Assembly (NCBI GenBank): GCA_900770525.1
Contig: CAAHDT010000027.1
Location: 186,001-250,000, forward strand
DNA from: Candidatus Gastranaerophilales bacterium
Lineage (GTDB): Bacteria > Cyanobacteriota > Vampirovibrionia > Gastranaerophilales > Gastranaerophilaceae
Direction of reading: 5' to 3'
DNA length: 64,000 nt
Shown: piece by piece, positions 25,234-32,674 of the stretch
Layout: each line of letters opens with the position of its first letter
Numbering within the stretch: the stretch's first letter is position 1
Position numbers and translations under genes: made by a program
The notes under the pieces: generated by a model
Told to the model about the DNA's origin: nothing
Seen by the model: only the letters and a program-made list of their open reading frames with translations
Database searches by the model: none

Positions 25234-26238
25234 CTACTTAGACAAAGCGCCTGCAACAGCAACTGCAACTGCAACTGTAGCACCAACCATAGGGTTGTTA
25301 CCCATACCGATAATCCCCATCATTTCTACGTGAGCAGGAACTGAAGAAGAACCAGCGAATTGAGCATCACCGTGCATTCTACCCATAGTATCAGTCATAC
25401 CGTAAGATGCAGGACCTGCAGCTACGTTATCAGGGTGAAGTGTACGACCTGTACCACCACCAGAAGCTACTGAGAAGTATTTTTTACCGTTTTCAATAGC
25501 CCATTTTTTGTAAGTACCTGCTACAGGGTGTTGGAAACGAGTAGGGTTAGTTGAGTTACCTGTGATAGAAACATCAACACCTTCTTTAACCATAATAGCC
25601 ACACCTTCTGATACATCATCAGCACCGTAGCATTTAACCTTAGCTACATCACCTTCAGAGAATGGAGTTTCTTTAACAACTTTCAATTCACCGGTTTTGT
25701 AATCATATTTAGTTTCAACGTGAGTGAAACCGTTGATTCTTGAAATGATGTAAGCTGCATCTTTACCAAGACCGTTCAAGATAACTCTCAAAGGTTTTTG
25801 TCTAACTTTGTTAGCGTTTCTAGCGATACCGATAGCACCTTCAGCAGCTGCGAAAGATTCGTGACCAGCCAAGAAACAGAAACAATCAGTTTCTTCTCTC
25901 AAAAGCATAGCAGCCAAGTTACCGTGACCAAGACCAACTTTTCTTGTATCACCAACTGAACCCGGTACGCAGAATGCTTGAATACCTTCGCCGATTAAGC
26001 TTGCAGCATCAGCAGCAGTCTTAGCACCTTTTTTCAATGCGATAGCAGCACCAAGAGTGTAAGCCCAAACAGCGTTATCGAATGCGATTGGCTGAATACC
26101 TTTTACGATTTCTTCTACGTTAATACCTTTAGAATCGCATAAAGCTTTAGCGTCTTCTAAAGACTTGAATCCATATTCAGGCAAAACTTTGCTTAATTTA
26201 GCCTGACGTCTGTCTTGTCCTTCAAATTTAATAGCCAT
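25234..26238 (-). CDS. GGGtGRT-family protein
   Basis: A 334-residue member of the family named for its GGGTGRT motif (SVASGGGTGRTLHPDN, about residue 262). It ends in an Ala/Val-rich stretch, TVAVAVAVAGALSK. The biochemical role is not established. The family is common in anaerobes and is typically linked, as here, to an iron-sulfur scaffold-like gene directly upstream, so a role in metal-cluster handling is inferred. AAGGAA precedes the ATG. No signal peptide or membrane segment is evident. Confidence 0.85.
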   Translation of the reverse strand: MAIKFEGQDRRQAKLSKVLPEYGFKSLEDAKALCDSKGINVEEIVKGIQPIAFDNAVWAYTLGAAIALKKGAKTAADAASLIGEGIQAFCVPGSVGDTRKVGLGHGNLAAMLLREETDCFCFLAGHESFAAAEGAIGIARNANKVRQKPLRVILNGLGKDAAYIISRINGFTHVETKYDYKTGELKVVKETPFSEGDVAKVKCYGADDVSEGVAIMVKEGVDVSITGNSTNPTRFQHPVAGTYKKWAIENGKKYFSVASGGGTGRTLHPDNVAAGPASYGMTDTMGRMHGDAQFAGSSSVPAHVEMMGIIGMGNNPMVGATVAVAVAVAGALSK

Positions 26239-26363
26239 TTTTTTATTCCTTATAATTTATTAATTACCTACGTATAAACAGAGTTATAAAAACTCTTACT
26301 CTAATTTGCTCTTTACTTCAAAGCAAATAGCCCCTTCGCTTATATTATGCCAAAGGGAAGAAA

Positions 26364-27068
26364 CTATTCTTTTCTAGGGTCGATAGTTTTAACAGCTTCA
26401 GCGAATCTGCCGTAAGTTTTAACGTTCTTTTCGAAAGCTTCTTTAGCATCAACACCTTTTTTGATAGCATCCATCATTTGAGCAAGTTTAACGTATTTGT
26501 AACCGATAATTTCGTTATTCTTGTCCAATCCAAGTTCAAGAACATAACCTTCAGCAAGGTCAAGATATCTAGGTCCTTTTTGCTTAGTAGAGAAGATTGT
26601 ACCAACTTTAGAGGTCAAACCTTTACCCAAGTCTTCCAAACCGGCACCAACAGGCAAACCGTTATCAGAGAAAGCAGTTTGAGTACGTCCGTAAACGATT
26701 TGTAAGAACAATTCTCTCATTGCAACGTTAATAGCATCACAAACAAGGTCAGTGTTCAAAGCTTCAAGGATAGTTTTACCAGGAAGGATTTCACCAGCCA
26801 TAGCAGCAGAGTGAGTCATACCTGAACAACCGATAGTTTCAACAAGAGCTTCTTGAATGATACCGTCTTTAACGTTCAAAGTTAACTTACAAGTACCTTG
26901 TTGAGGAGCACAGCATCCACAACCGTGAGTCAAACCTGAAATGTCTTTAATTTCTTTAGACTTAGTCCATTCACCTTCTTGAGGAATTGGAGCAGGTTCA
27001 CCCTTAACGCCGCGTTTTACACAGCACATTTCTTCAACTTCTTTTGTAATTTGTATACGATCCAACAT
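26364..27068 (-). CDS. NifU-like iron-sulfur scaffold-related protein
   Basis: A 234-residue protein with an IscU/NifU-like segment: CCVKRG near the start, HGCGCCAPQQGTCKL (residues about 48-62), then ETIGCSGMTHSAAMAGEILPGKT (about 77-99), which mirrors the GCGAAIASSS-type loop of scaffolds. The many Cys fit cluster or metal binding. AGGGAG precedes the ATG. It is cotranscribed with the GGGtGRT gene (125-bp gap); the pair recurs in anaerobes. Function inferred. Confidence 0.75.
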   Translation of the reverse strand: MLDRIQITKEVEEMCCVKRGVKGEPAPIPQEGEWTKSKEIKDISGLTHGCGCCAPQQGTCKLTLNVKDGIIQEALVETIGCSGMTHSAAMAGEILPGKTILEALNTDLVCDAINVAMRELFLQIVYGRTQTAFSDNGLPVGAGLEDLGKGLTSKVGTIFSTKQKGPRYLDLAEGYVLELGLDKNNEIIGYKYVKLAQMMDAIKKGVDAKEAFEKNVKTYGRFAEAVKTIDPRKE

Positions 27069-27166
27069 TTTCTAACTCCCTTCAAGTTATATACAATAAA
27101 ATATTACGTTGCTAAAAATCCTAAGTCAAGAGAATGTAACGGAGAACGAAGGAGGTGAAAAACGCT

Positions 27167-27205
27167 ACAGAGCAGGGGAAACCTTAAATATTTCCCCTGC
27201 TCTGT
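27167..27205 (-). terminator. Strong terminator after pilin 3
   Basis: ACAGAGCAGGGGAAA (27167-27181) pairs perfectly with 27191-27205. On the minus strand the stem is followed by AGCGTTTTT. It separates pilin 3 from the NifU-like gene. Confidence 0.75.
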
Positions 27206-27265
27206 GTTGAGTTTTGTTAATTTTTACTAGAAATATCTCTACGTCTCTATTTTCTCAACTCTACG

Positions 27266-28066
27266 TCACTTACACCTTTTCTTACCTGAAAAGCTCAAGT
27301 CATTACATTTCATATATTCCATATTCTCCATTTGTAACGCCCATGCGGTGCAAGTTCTACCGTTTTGATCTGAAGCTATCGTCTTATTATTCACATCACA
27401 TAGCCTTGCAAAATCACTCTGCAATGAACCTGTTGGAACAAAACCTTTTTTAGCATATATATCAAAATGAAATCTTGTTACTCCGGTAATCATCTTGCGC
27501 TCATTTGGTAAAATTACCCAAAAATCCCCCATTCTTCCTGCGGAATTCGGTGCAGCAATCCACCCCATAGAAAGAACAAAACCATCCGGAGTAACTATCG
27601 TCATCGGAGTTTGCAAGGTTGTAGAACTGCCGTCCGTCTTAATACTCATAGCCTCTCCAAAATTTCTCCCATCAAGAGAATATTCACCTTCATAATTCAA
27701 TGTCATATCATTTGTAACTTTAAAATAAGGTAAGATATATGACATAAACTTTTCACATCCGCTATGATCTAAAATCGTTGCCCCATTCTCATTTTTAGTA
27801 CCGGTATCAGTTTTAGCTAAATCCCAATTGGTCGCATCACCATTTTCAGCAATAGCCATATTCCAAGCATTTTGCATTTGAGAATATATTTTCTTTAGGT
27901 TTGTTACACGTGCTTTTTCTTTATTCGAGGCAATAAGCGCTGGCAAAGTCAATGCAGCAACTATACCAATTATACCAAGGGTGATTAATACTTCTGCTAA
28001 GGTAAAAGCCTTTTTTCTCGTTACAAAACTTAACATTTTCATACTATTTAAACATTTCTTAAACAT
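27266..28066 (-). CDS. Type IV pilin-like protein (pilin 3, 'NMEYMKCNDL' class)
   Basis: A 266-residue prepilin-like protein. About 18 residues, including RKKA, precede FTLAEVLITLGIIG (Ala at -1, Glu at +5). The body has several Cys and ends CTAWALQMENMEYMKC, then KKRCK, matching pilin 2 at 13420. The start at ATG 28066 is preferred over the TTG at 28087; TGGGG lies in front, and an ATG at 28042 is also possible. It is divergent from a ribbon-helix-helix gene. It ends at a strong terminator. Confidence 0.83.
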   Translation of the reverse strand: MFKKCLNSMKMLSFVTRKKAFTLAEVLITLGIIGIVAALTLPALIASNKEKARVTNLKKIYSQMQNAWNMAIAENGDATNWDLAKTDTGTKNENGATILDHSGCEKFMSYILPYFKVTNDMTLNYEGEYSLDGRNFGEAMSIKTDGSSTTLQTPMTIVTPDGFVLSMGWIAAPNSAGRMGDFWVILPNERKMITGVTRFHFDIYAKKGFVPTGSLQSDFARLCDVNNKTIASDQNGRTCTAWALQMENMEYMKCNDLSFSGKKRCK

Positions 28067-28143
28067 TTTGCCCCAACTTTCTTTCAAAATTCGTTCTTGG
28101 TTTCCAACTTATTTATCATTATTACATATTGCACTATATTTTC

Positions 28144-28172
28144 AAGTGTATTTTACACTATTTTATACACTT
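28144..28172. promoter_or_regulatory. Candidate operator in the pilin 3/RHH gap
   Basis: AAGTGTA (28144-28150) and TACACTT (28166-28172) form an inverted repeat with a 15-bp spacer. An internal TACACTA at 28154 makes a direct repeat of the right arm 12 bp away. Arrays of short sites at about one helical turn are typical of ribbon-helix-helix repressors. Confidence 0.5.
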
Positions 28173-28220
28173 AAATATAAATTGTTTAAACATTTGGAGT
28201 AAATATTGTATTATAAGCAT

Positions 28221-28397
28221 ATGTTTAAAGTTGAAAAAGAAGAAATGACAAACAAAACCTTCCGTTTGCCAACAACACTCGTAGACAAGCTTTATTTTGT
28301 TGCTCAAAGTAAAGGAGTTTCTTTAAATAATCTAGTTCGCCAATGCTGCGAATACGCCCTGAACAATTTGGACGAAAATGAAAGAAAAAACTTTTAG
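28221..28397 (+). CDS. Ribbon-helix-helix (Arc/CopG-like) regulator divergent from pilin 3
   Basis: A 58-residue protein. The strand MTNKTFRLPTTLVDKL and the helices around KGVSLNNLVRQCCEYALNNL have the RHH pattern. I chose ATG 28221 because TATTAT ends 6 nt before it and there is no Shine-Dalgarno; the in-frame TTG at 28206 lies inside the promoter. RHH proteins are often antitoxins, but no toxin gene follows; the partner here appears to be the divergent pilin gene. Confidence 0.8.
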   Translation: MFKVEKEEMTNKTFRLPTTLVDKLYFVAQSKGVSLNNLVRQCCEYALNNLDENERKNF

Positions 28398-28523
28398 GTT
28401 TTAGTATTTGACGTACAAGTATGCACCACATTTTTATTTACAAGGCGACACATACCTTCTAAAAAAGGACTCTTCCAAAATATTATTCCAGTACAAAAAA
28501 ATTGCACCCTGAGTTCTGATATT

Positions 28524-29189
28524 TTATATCTTCTGTTTATGTTTAGCATTGGTTCTAACTGTATCGGATGTTACTTCATCTTTATACAATCTGCCTTCCG
28601 GTGTCAAATGGTATAATACCTTGCCGGGTTTGTCGCAACCATCTTCATTATGGAAACAATTTTGACTCGGTTTATCACTTGTTTTGAAAACAATTTCCAA
28701 AGCATTATCCGAACTAAAATCACTTACCGGAACTTTCCACTCTATCCCATCAGAGGATTTAAAAGTATATCCATCTTCATCTTTATCAGCGGCAGTCGTT
28801 GTACACGTTACGCTTGTATTTGGGTACAGTTGAAATTTGCTTGCAAAAAGCATACAAAACTTCGTATCGCCAGAATACTCAACTCCGTTTTCAGTAATTT
28901 TATCAGTATTTCTTAGACCGTATACTTTAGAAACGATTTGAGTTTCGTAATCGCCAGTCCCTTCTTTAGTGACAACTTTTTTAACAGGGTAGTAAGTTTC
29001 ATTATTAACAATATCGGACACAGTATGCTCTATTGTGTATGTACCTCGTTTTATCAAAGTATCTGACTTGTCCGGAATAACTGCTATCAGAACCGGAGTG
29101 GTTATCGCGGCAACAATCCCGACAATAGCCAAAGTAATCAATACTTCACCAAGTGACATTGCCTGTTTATGATATTCAGGTTTTAGCAT
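28524..29189 (-). CDS. Type IV pilin-like protein (pilin 5, divergent class)
   Basis: A 221-residue prepilin-like protein with a variant signal: MLKPEYHKQA then MSLGEVLITLAIVG, Glu at +5, followed by the hydrophobic helix. The C-terminal domain is charged, Thr/Lys-rich, and ends NAKHKQKI without the Cys-rich endings of the other five. GAGG precedes the ATG. It is the only pilin-like gene in the window without a divergent regulator; the gene on its other side (glycosyltransferase) has its own -10 box. Confidence 0.78.
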   Translation of the reverse strand: MLKPEYHKQAMSLGEVLITLAIVGIVAAITTPVLIAVIPDKSDTLIKRGTYTIEHTVSDIVNNETYYPVKKVVTKEGTGDYETQIVSKVYGLRNTDKITENGVEYSGDTKFCMLFASKFQLYPNTSVTCTTTAADKDEDGYTFKSSDGIEWKVPVSDFSSDNALEIVFKTSDKPSQNCFHNEDGCDKPGKVLYHLTPEGRLYKDEVTSDTVRTNAKHKQKI

Positions 29190-29352
29190 ACTTTATACCT
29201 CATTCAAAATAAAACTTTTATATAAAAAATGTTATACAAACATTATACCCTCTTTTTCAGATTTATACAACATGCTAATATTCATTTCATTTTTATTTAA
29301 TTACAATTTGTAATAATTATTTTTATCTTGTCATTAACAAACCAAGCTATGC

Positions 29353-29358
29353 TATAAT
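29353..29358 (+). promoter_or_regulatory. Extended -10 box for a leaderless glycosyltransferase mRNA
   Basis: TATAAT, preceded by TGC (29350-29352, extended -10), ends 6 nt before the ATG at 29365. No Shine-Dalgarno is present. Confidence 0.6.
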
Positions 29359-29364
29359 TAACCT

Positions 29365-30183
29365 ATGGCAAAAGTTTCAGTAATAATCACAAGCTATAAC
29401 TACGAAAAATACATTCGAGAAACGATTAATTCCGTACTCAATCAAACAATAGACGATTGTGAACTTATAATAATCGATGACAACTCAACGGACAATTCTA
29501 TAGATATAATAATGGAATTTGCCAACAAAGATACCAGAATTCAAGTCATAAGAAATTGCGAAAACTTAGGACTTAAAGAATCTATAAAAACAGCATTACT
29601 TGCAGCAACCGGAAAATGGATAGCATTCTTAGAAAGTGATGACTTGTGGGAAAAAGATTATTTAGAAAAGAAACTTGCCCTTGCAAATCAATACCCGAAT
29701 GTAGGTTTTATATACAACAACGTAAAATTTTTCGACTCACAAGCACAAACAGCCGAAAAAAAGTATTCGTCCTTAATAAATAAAAATAACAACCAGAACT
29801 TTCCTAAAAATATGTTCTACAACTTTGGATACGAAAATCCGGTACTTACAATGTCATCTGTAATGATAAAAAAACAATTTTTAGAAAACATTGATTTTAG
29901 CACCCCGATAGACAAACTTCTTGATTGGTATCTATACATTCAAATCGCGCAAAAAACAGATTTTTATTACTTAAAGGACAAACTTACCCTTTGGCGCCAA
30001 CACGAAAAAAGCTACATCAGCCAAAACAACAAAATCAAATATAAATTTGCAAACATAAGTGCCTACGACAAACTATACAAGCAATCACCTTGGAATTTAG
30101 GCTTGCTTTTGTTCATAATACTTTCAACAATACGTATGTGTTTCAAAAGGTTAATCTGCTACATTTCAAAAAAAATAATGTAA
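29365..30183 (+). CDS. Family 2 glycosyltransferase
   Basis: A 272-residue GT-A enzyme. It opens VSVIITSYNYEKYIRETINSV, with the nucleotide-sugar Asp pair in IIIDDNSTDNS (about residue 37) and ESDD (about 90) as the DxD-like motif. A basic, hydrophobic C-terminus may attach it to the membrane. It would transfer a sugar to a surface polysaccharide or protein; donor and acceptor are unknown. It stands alone, next to a pilin gene, so pilin glycosylation is possible but unproven. Confidence 0.9.
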   Translation: MAKVSVIITSYNYEKYIRETINSVLNQTIDDCELIIIDDNSTDNSIDIIMEFANKDTRIQVIRNCENLGLKESIKTALLAATGKWIAFLESDDLWEKDYLEKKLALANQYPNVGFIYNNVKFFDSQAQTAEKKYSSLINKNNNQNFPKNMFYNFGYENPVLTMSSVMIKKQFLENIDFSTPIDKLLDWYLYIQIAQKTDFYYLKDKLTLWRQHEKSYISQNNKIKYKFANISAYDKLYKQSPWNLGLLLFIILSTIRMCFKRLICYISKKIM

Positions 30184-30670
30184 ATGCCTTTTTACACATT
30201 AAAACTCTCCTTTTTATTTAACGCTATAGTTAAATGGTGGGAACCGCTACGCTTTTCGCCACCCTACAGTTCTATATAACAACAATTGTAGACAAAATGT
30301 CTACCTAATGTGAATTCTTTGCTATTCTTATTAAAAGGAAGATTCGGAAACGTAGTTTCTGACAACTCGTTCATTTTAATCGCGAGTTTTCCTTTTCTTT
30401 GCTTCTGTTTCTTTTCCTTTTTCATCGCAAAAAAAGAAAAAAAAAGAAGTAACCAAGGTAGCTCTTTGTGGTGCAAAAATTTGCCCCCTACAGTTCTTTT
30501 CGTCCCCCCTACTTCACCAAAGAAGAGAAATGAATACCGCTTTATTAAGTTTTGTAACGAAATACATAAGATATAGCAATTATATACTCTAAAAATACTT
30601 TATAAATATGTAAGTAATAAGTCAATAATAAACACGAGATATACAAAACATAAATTATTTACACTACCTA
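30184..30670. other. Gene-free spacer with repeat, dyad and long A/T hairpin
   Basis: No credible gene was found here. It holds the dispersed repeat (30236-30268), a GTAGAC-N5-GTCTAC palindrome (30288-30304), and a long imperfect hairpin of T/C-rich then A/G-rich sequence around ATCGC (about 30400-30450). The two overlapping 70-90 codon frames in it are low-complexity Lys/Phe runs and look like by-products of the hairpin. Confidence 0.5.
30236..30268 (+). repeat. Dispersed intergenic repeat, copy 2
   Basis: A 33-nt copy of the element at 16140-16173, with one base missing and otherwise identical. It lies 52 bp after the glycosyltransferase gene. Confidence 0.6.
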
Positions 30671-30743
30671 CTACACACTAACCTTCTACACACGAGGAAT
30701 TGTAAAAGATTCCGAACTCTATCACCTGATAGAGTTTTTTTTT
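30660..30743 (+). ncRNA. Candidate small RNA with strong terminator
   Basis: A strong intrinsic terminator lies more than 500 bp from the previous gene, so it probably ends a separate short transcript. The sequence before it contains ACACTAACCTTCTACACA (30675-30692), matching 17 of 18 positions of a motif in the candidate RNA at 1008-1088. The 5' end is uncertain. Confidence 0.38.
30715..30743 (+). terminator. Strong intrinsic terminator
   Basis: AACTCTATC (30715-30723), loop ACCT and GATAGAGTT, followed by seven further T. Confidence 0.85.
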
Positions 30744-30794
30744 GCCATAAATTTGTATTTATCTCAAAATCTCTATTCATGGTATCATTACACT

Positions 30795-30950
30795 ATGGTT
30801 AAAAGTTTTATTGACAACATCTTAAAAAATAAAAAGAAAAAATTTACTATCAATACCGAAAACATGGGCGTAAACATTGACAAAAATGAGTTTTACGAAA
30901 TCAAACTTTCAAATTCAAACCACCCAGAAAATTCGAGAGGAAAGAATTAA
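30795..30950 (+). CDS. Small basic protein upstream of rex
   Basis: A 51-residue protein, MVKSFIDNILKNKKKKFTIN at the start, with a strongly basic middle and a polar C-terminus (NSNHPENSRGKN). I recognise no family. The ATG at 30795 is chosen because an extended -10 box (TGGTATCAT, 30780-30788) ends 6 nt before it. It stops 5 bp before rex, so it is the first gene of a two-gene transcript and may serve or be controlled by Rex. The stop-proximal GAGAGGAAAG provides the rex ribosome site. Confidence 0.6.
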   Translation: MVKSFIDNILKNKKKKFTINTENMGVNIDKNEFYEIKLSNSNHPENSRGKN

Positions 30951-30955
30951 GACTT

Positions 30956-31570
30956 ATGCATAAAAAGATTTCTGAAAAAGTCATCAACAGATTAACACTA
31001 TACCATTGCATTTTAACAGACTATATCGACAAAAATATTGAATATATTTCAAGCAAACAACTTGCAACTTTACTAAAAATTGACGATTCACAAGTTAGAA
31101 AAGACATCAGCGTTTTAAACAATTCCGGAAAAAGCAATGTCGGCTATATCGTTAAAGAAATGAAAAACTCTATCGAAAAAACTCTAGGGTTTGCTAAAAA
31201 CAAAAAAGCTTTTATTATCGGCGCCGGAAACTTAGGGATGGCACTTGCTAAATATGACAACTTCCAAAACTACGGACTTAACATACTTGCTCTTTTTGAT
31301 AATGACAAATCTAAAATCGGTAAAACGGTTAACAATAAAATGATTTTAGACATTTCAAAATTACCAAATCTTGCAAGAAAATCTGATGTTGATATTGCAA
31401 TTTTAACAATTCCAAGAGCATATGCTCAACTGATGGCTGATTATCTTGTTAAGGCAAATATTAAATACATTTGGAATTTTACCCCATCTGTGCTTGATGT
31501 TCCGGAAAACGTTCAAGTGTGGAATGAAAATATTATGGGAAATTTCTTGCAATTTACGTATAATATTTAG
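30956..31570 (+). CDS. rex: Redox-sensing repressor Rex
   Basis: A 204-residue NADH/NAD+-sensing repressor of fermentation and respiration genes. An N-terminal winged helix (residues 1-75; SSKQLATLLKIDDSQVRKDIS) is followed by a Rossmann domain with GAGNLGMAL (about residue 87) and the family stretch WNFTPSVLDVP (about 181). Its likely targets in such an anaerobe are NADH-recycling genes, for example lactate dehydrogenase or Etf/Nfn; no binding-site search was possible. It is the second gene after a small basic protein. Confidence 0.93.
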   Translation: MHKKISEKVINRLTLYHCILTDYIDKNIEYISSKQLATLLKIDDSQVRKDISVLNNSGKSNVGYIVKEMKNSIEKTLGFAKNKKAFIIGAGNLGMALAKYDNFQNYGLNILALFDNDKSKIGKTVNNKMILDISKLPNLARKSDVDIAILTIPRAYAQLMADYLVKANIKYIWNFTPSVLDVPENVQVWNENIMGNFLQFTYNI

Positions 31571-31579
31571 ATTTTAAAA

Positions 31580-32338
31580 CTATTTCACCTTTAGCGGATA
31601 ATCTTTCGGAATTTTCCAGTTGTTTTGCATTATATAAACAGTACAGTAGTTTCTATTTCGGCTTTCTTTTGAACAAGGATATCTACCTGTTTCAGTAAGC
31701 TCTTCTTTGCCTAGTGTTTCTAACCCCCACATATATGGCTCAAATCCCTTTTTAAAATGGTATTTATCAGCAGTTGCTGTTGAAGATGGGGCGAATCTAA
31801 AACCAAAATATGTAATTCCAGAATCGGGTCTTTCTGCAGAAAAACTTCCGTCCTCTTTTTTTAAAACGTAAGTACTTTCATTCCAATTCTTGGCATTTGG
31901 ATAAAAAGAAAAATCCATTGCGTAAGTAGGTGCAGTTGAACTAAATGCACCTCGTTTCCCCGCAAGAGCGGAGCCGTCCTGAAAATACAAAATAAAATTT
32001 TCAACAGCAGTACCACCAATCCCACCTGCCCCCATAAAACGCTCCATTCTATAACCTTTAGCTAAATAAGGCAAAATATACTTATCCATAAATTCGCCGG
32101 ATGTTTCAAATGTCCAATATTCTTTAGGTCCATTAACATTTTCAGACATCAATATTGCCTGATTCATAACCGAATAAACTTTTTTGAGTTTTGCCTCGAC
32201 TTCAGCATTTTTGTTAGTTTGAATTAATGCAGGAAGAGTCAATGCTGCAACTACCCCGATAATTCCAAGAGTTATCAAAACCTCAGCAAGCGTAAATCCT
32301 AATTTAGAATATTTATATTGTTCGCAAATTTTTAACAT
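31580..32338 (-). CDS. Type IV pilin-like protein (pilin 6, 'QNNWKIPKDYP' class)
   Basis: A 252-residue prepilin-like protein. MLKICEQYKYSKLG precedes FTLAEVLITLGIIG (Gly at -1, Glu at +5). The body is Tyr/Gly-rich and ends YCTVYIMQNNWKIPKDYPLK, as in pilins 1 and 4. The start at ATG 32338 has GAGAGGA in front; longer in-frame starts run into the operator region and are rejected. It is divergent from an XRE regulator with two related operators between them. It ends 10 bp after rex, tail to tail. Confidence 0.84.
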   Translation of the reverse strand: MLKICEQYKYSKLGFTLAEVLITLGIIGVVAALTLPALIQTNKNAEVEAKLKKVYSVMNQAILMSENVNGPKEYWTFETSGEFMDKYILPYLAKGYRMERFMGAGGIGGTAVENFILYFQDGSALAGKRGAFSSTAPTYAMDFSFYPNAKNWNESTYVLKKEDGSFSAERPDSGITYFGFRFAPSSTATADKYHFKKGFEPYMWGLETLGKEELTETGRYPCSKESRNRNYCTVYIMQNNWKIPKDYPLKVK

Positions 32339-32378
32339 AACAATCCTCTCATTAATCCAACCTTTCATGTATTTATGA

Positions 32379-32393
32379 CACCTATAGGTGGTA
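32379..32393. promoter_or_regulatory. Operator 1 of the pilin 6/XRE pair
   Basis: CACCTATAGGTG (32379-32390) is a perfect 12-bp palindrome. It overlaps ATAGGTGGTA (32384-32393), which is repeated exactly 35 bp on at 32419-32428. Confidence 0.55.
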
Positions 32394-32411
32394 GTAACAA
32401 CATCAGTAATG

Positions 32412-32428
32412 TACCACAATAGGTGGTA
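32412..32428. promoter_or_regulatory. Operator 2 overlapping the regulator start codon
   Basis: TACCAC-N5-GTGGTA is a perfect 6-5-6 inverted repeat whose right half repeats operator 1. It covers the presumed -10 region (CACAAT, 32415-32420) and the first base of the ATG at 32428, so it is suited to autorepression. Confidence 0.58.
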
Positions 32429-32673
32429 TGAGTCAACAAGCTAACACTAAAAATCCGATTTTAATTAAACTCGGCAACAACATAAGAGCAATCAGGTCAG
32501 AAAAAGGAATTTCGCAAGAAGAACTTGCGTTCAAAATAAATTCTGCAAGAAACTTCATCGGTTGCATTGAGCGCGCAGAAAAAGCACCAACGGTAATAAC
32601 ACTTGCAAGAATTGCAAATGCTCTCAACATAACATTATCAAGACTCGTTGAAAATGTTGACTCTACTAACTAG
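32428..32673 (+). CDS. Small XRE-family HTH regulator divergent from pilin 6
   Basis: An 81-residue Cro/CI-type protein with a clean HTH at residues 11-70: IRAIRSEKGISQEELAFKIN, then IGCIERAEKAPTVITLARIANAL. No effector domain is present. It lacks a Shine-Dalgarno; CACAAT ends 7 nt before the ATG. Its ATAGGTGGTA operators lie in the gap to pilin 6, so it probably represses both genes. It converges on ruvA (1-bp gap). Confidence 0.87.
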   Translation: MSQQANTKNPILIKLGNNIRAIRSEKGISQEELAFKINSARNFIGCIERAEKAPTVITLARIANALNITLSRLVENVDSTN

Positions 32674-32674
32674 C

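Noticed and set aside
28221..28397. Type II toxin-antitoxin system with the RHH protein as antitoxin
   Set aside because: No toxin-like ORF follows; the next gene is a convergent pilin.
30264..30576. Two overlapping frames of 70-88 codons on opposite strands
   Set aside because: They are Lys/Phe low-complexity translations of an A/T hairpin, lack ribosome sites and resemble no family.
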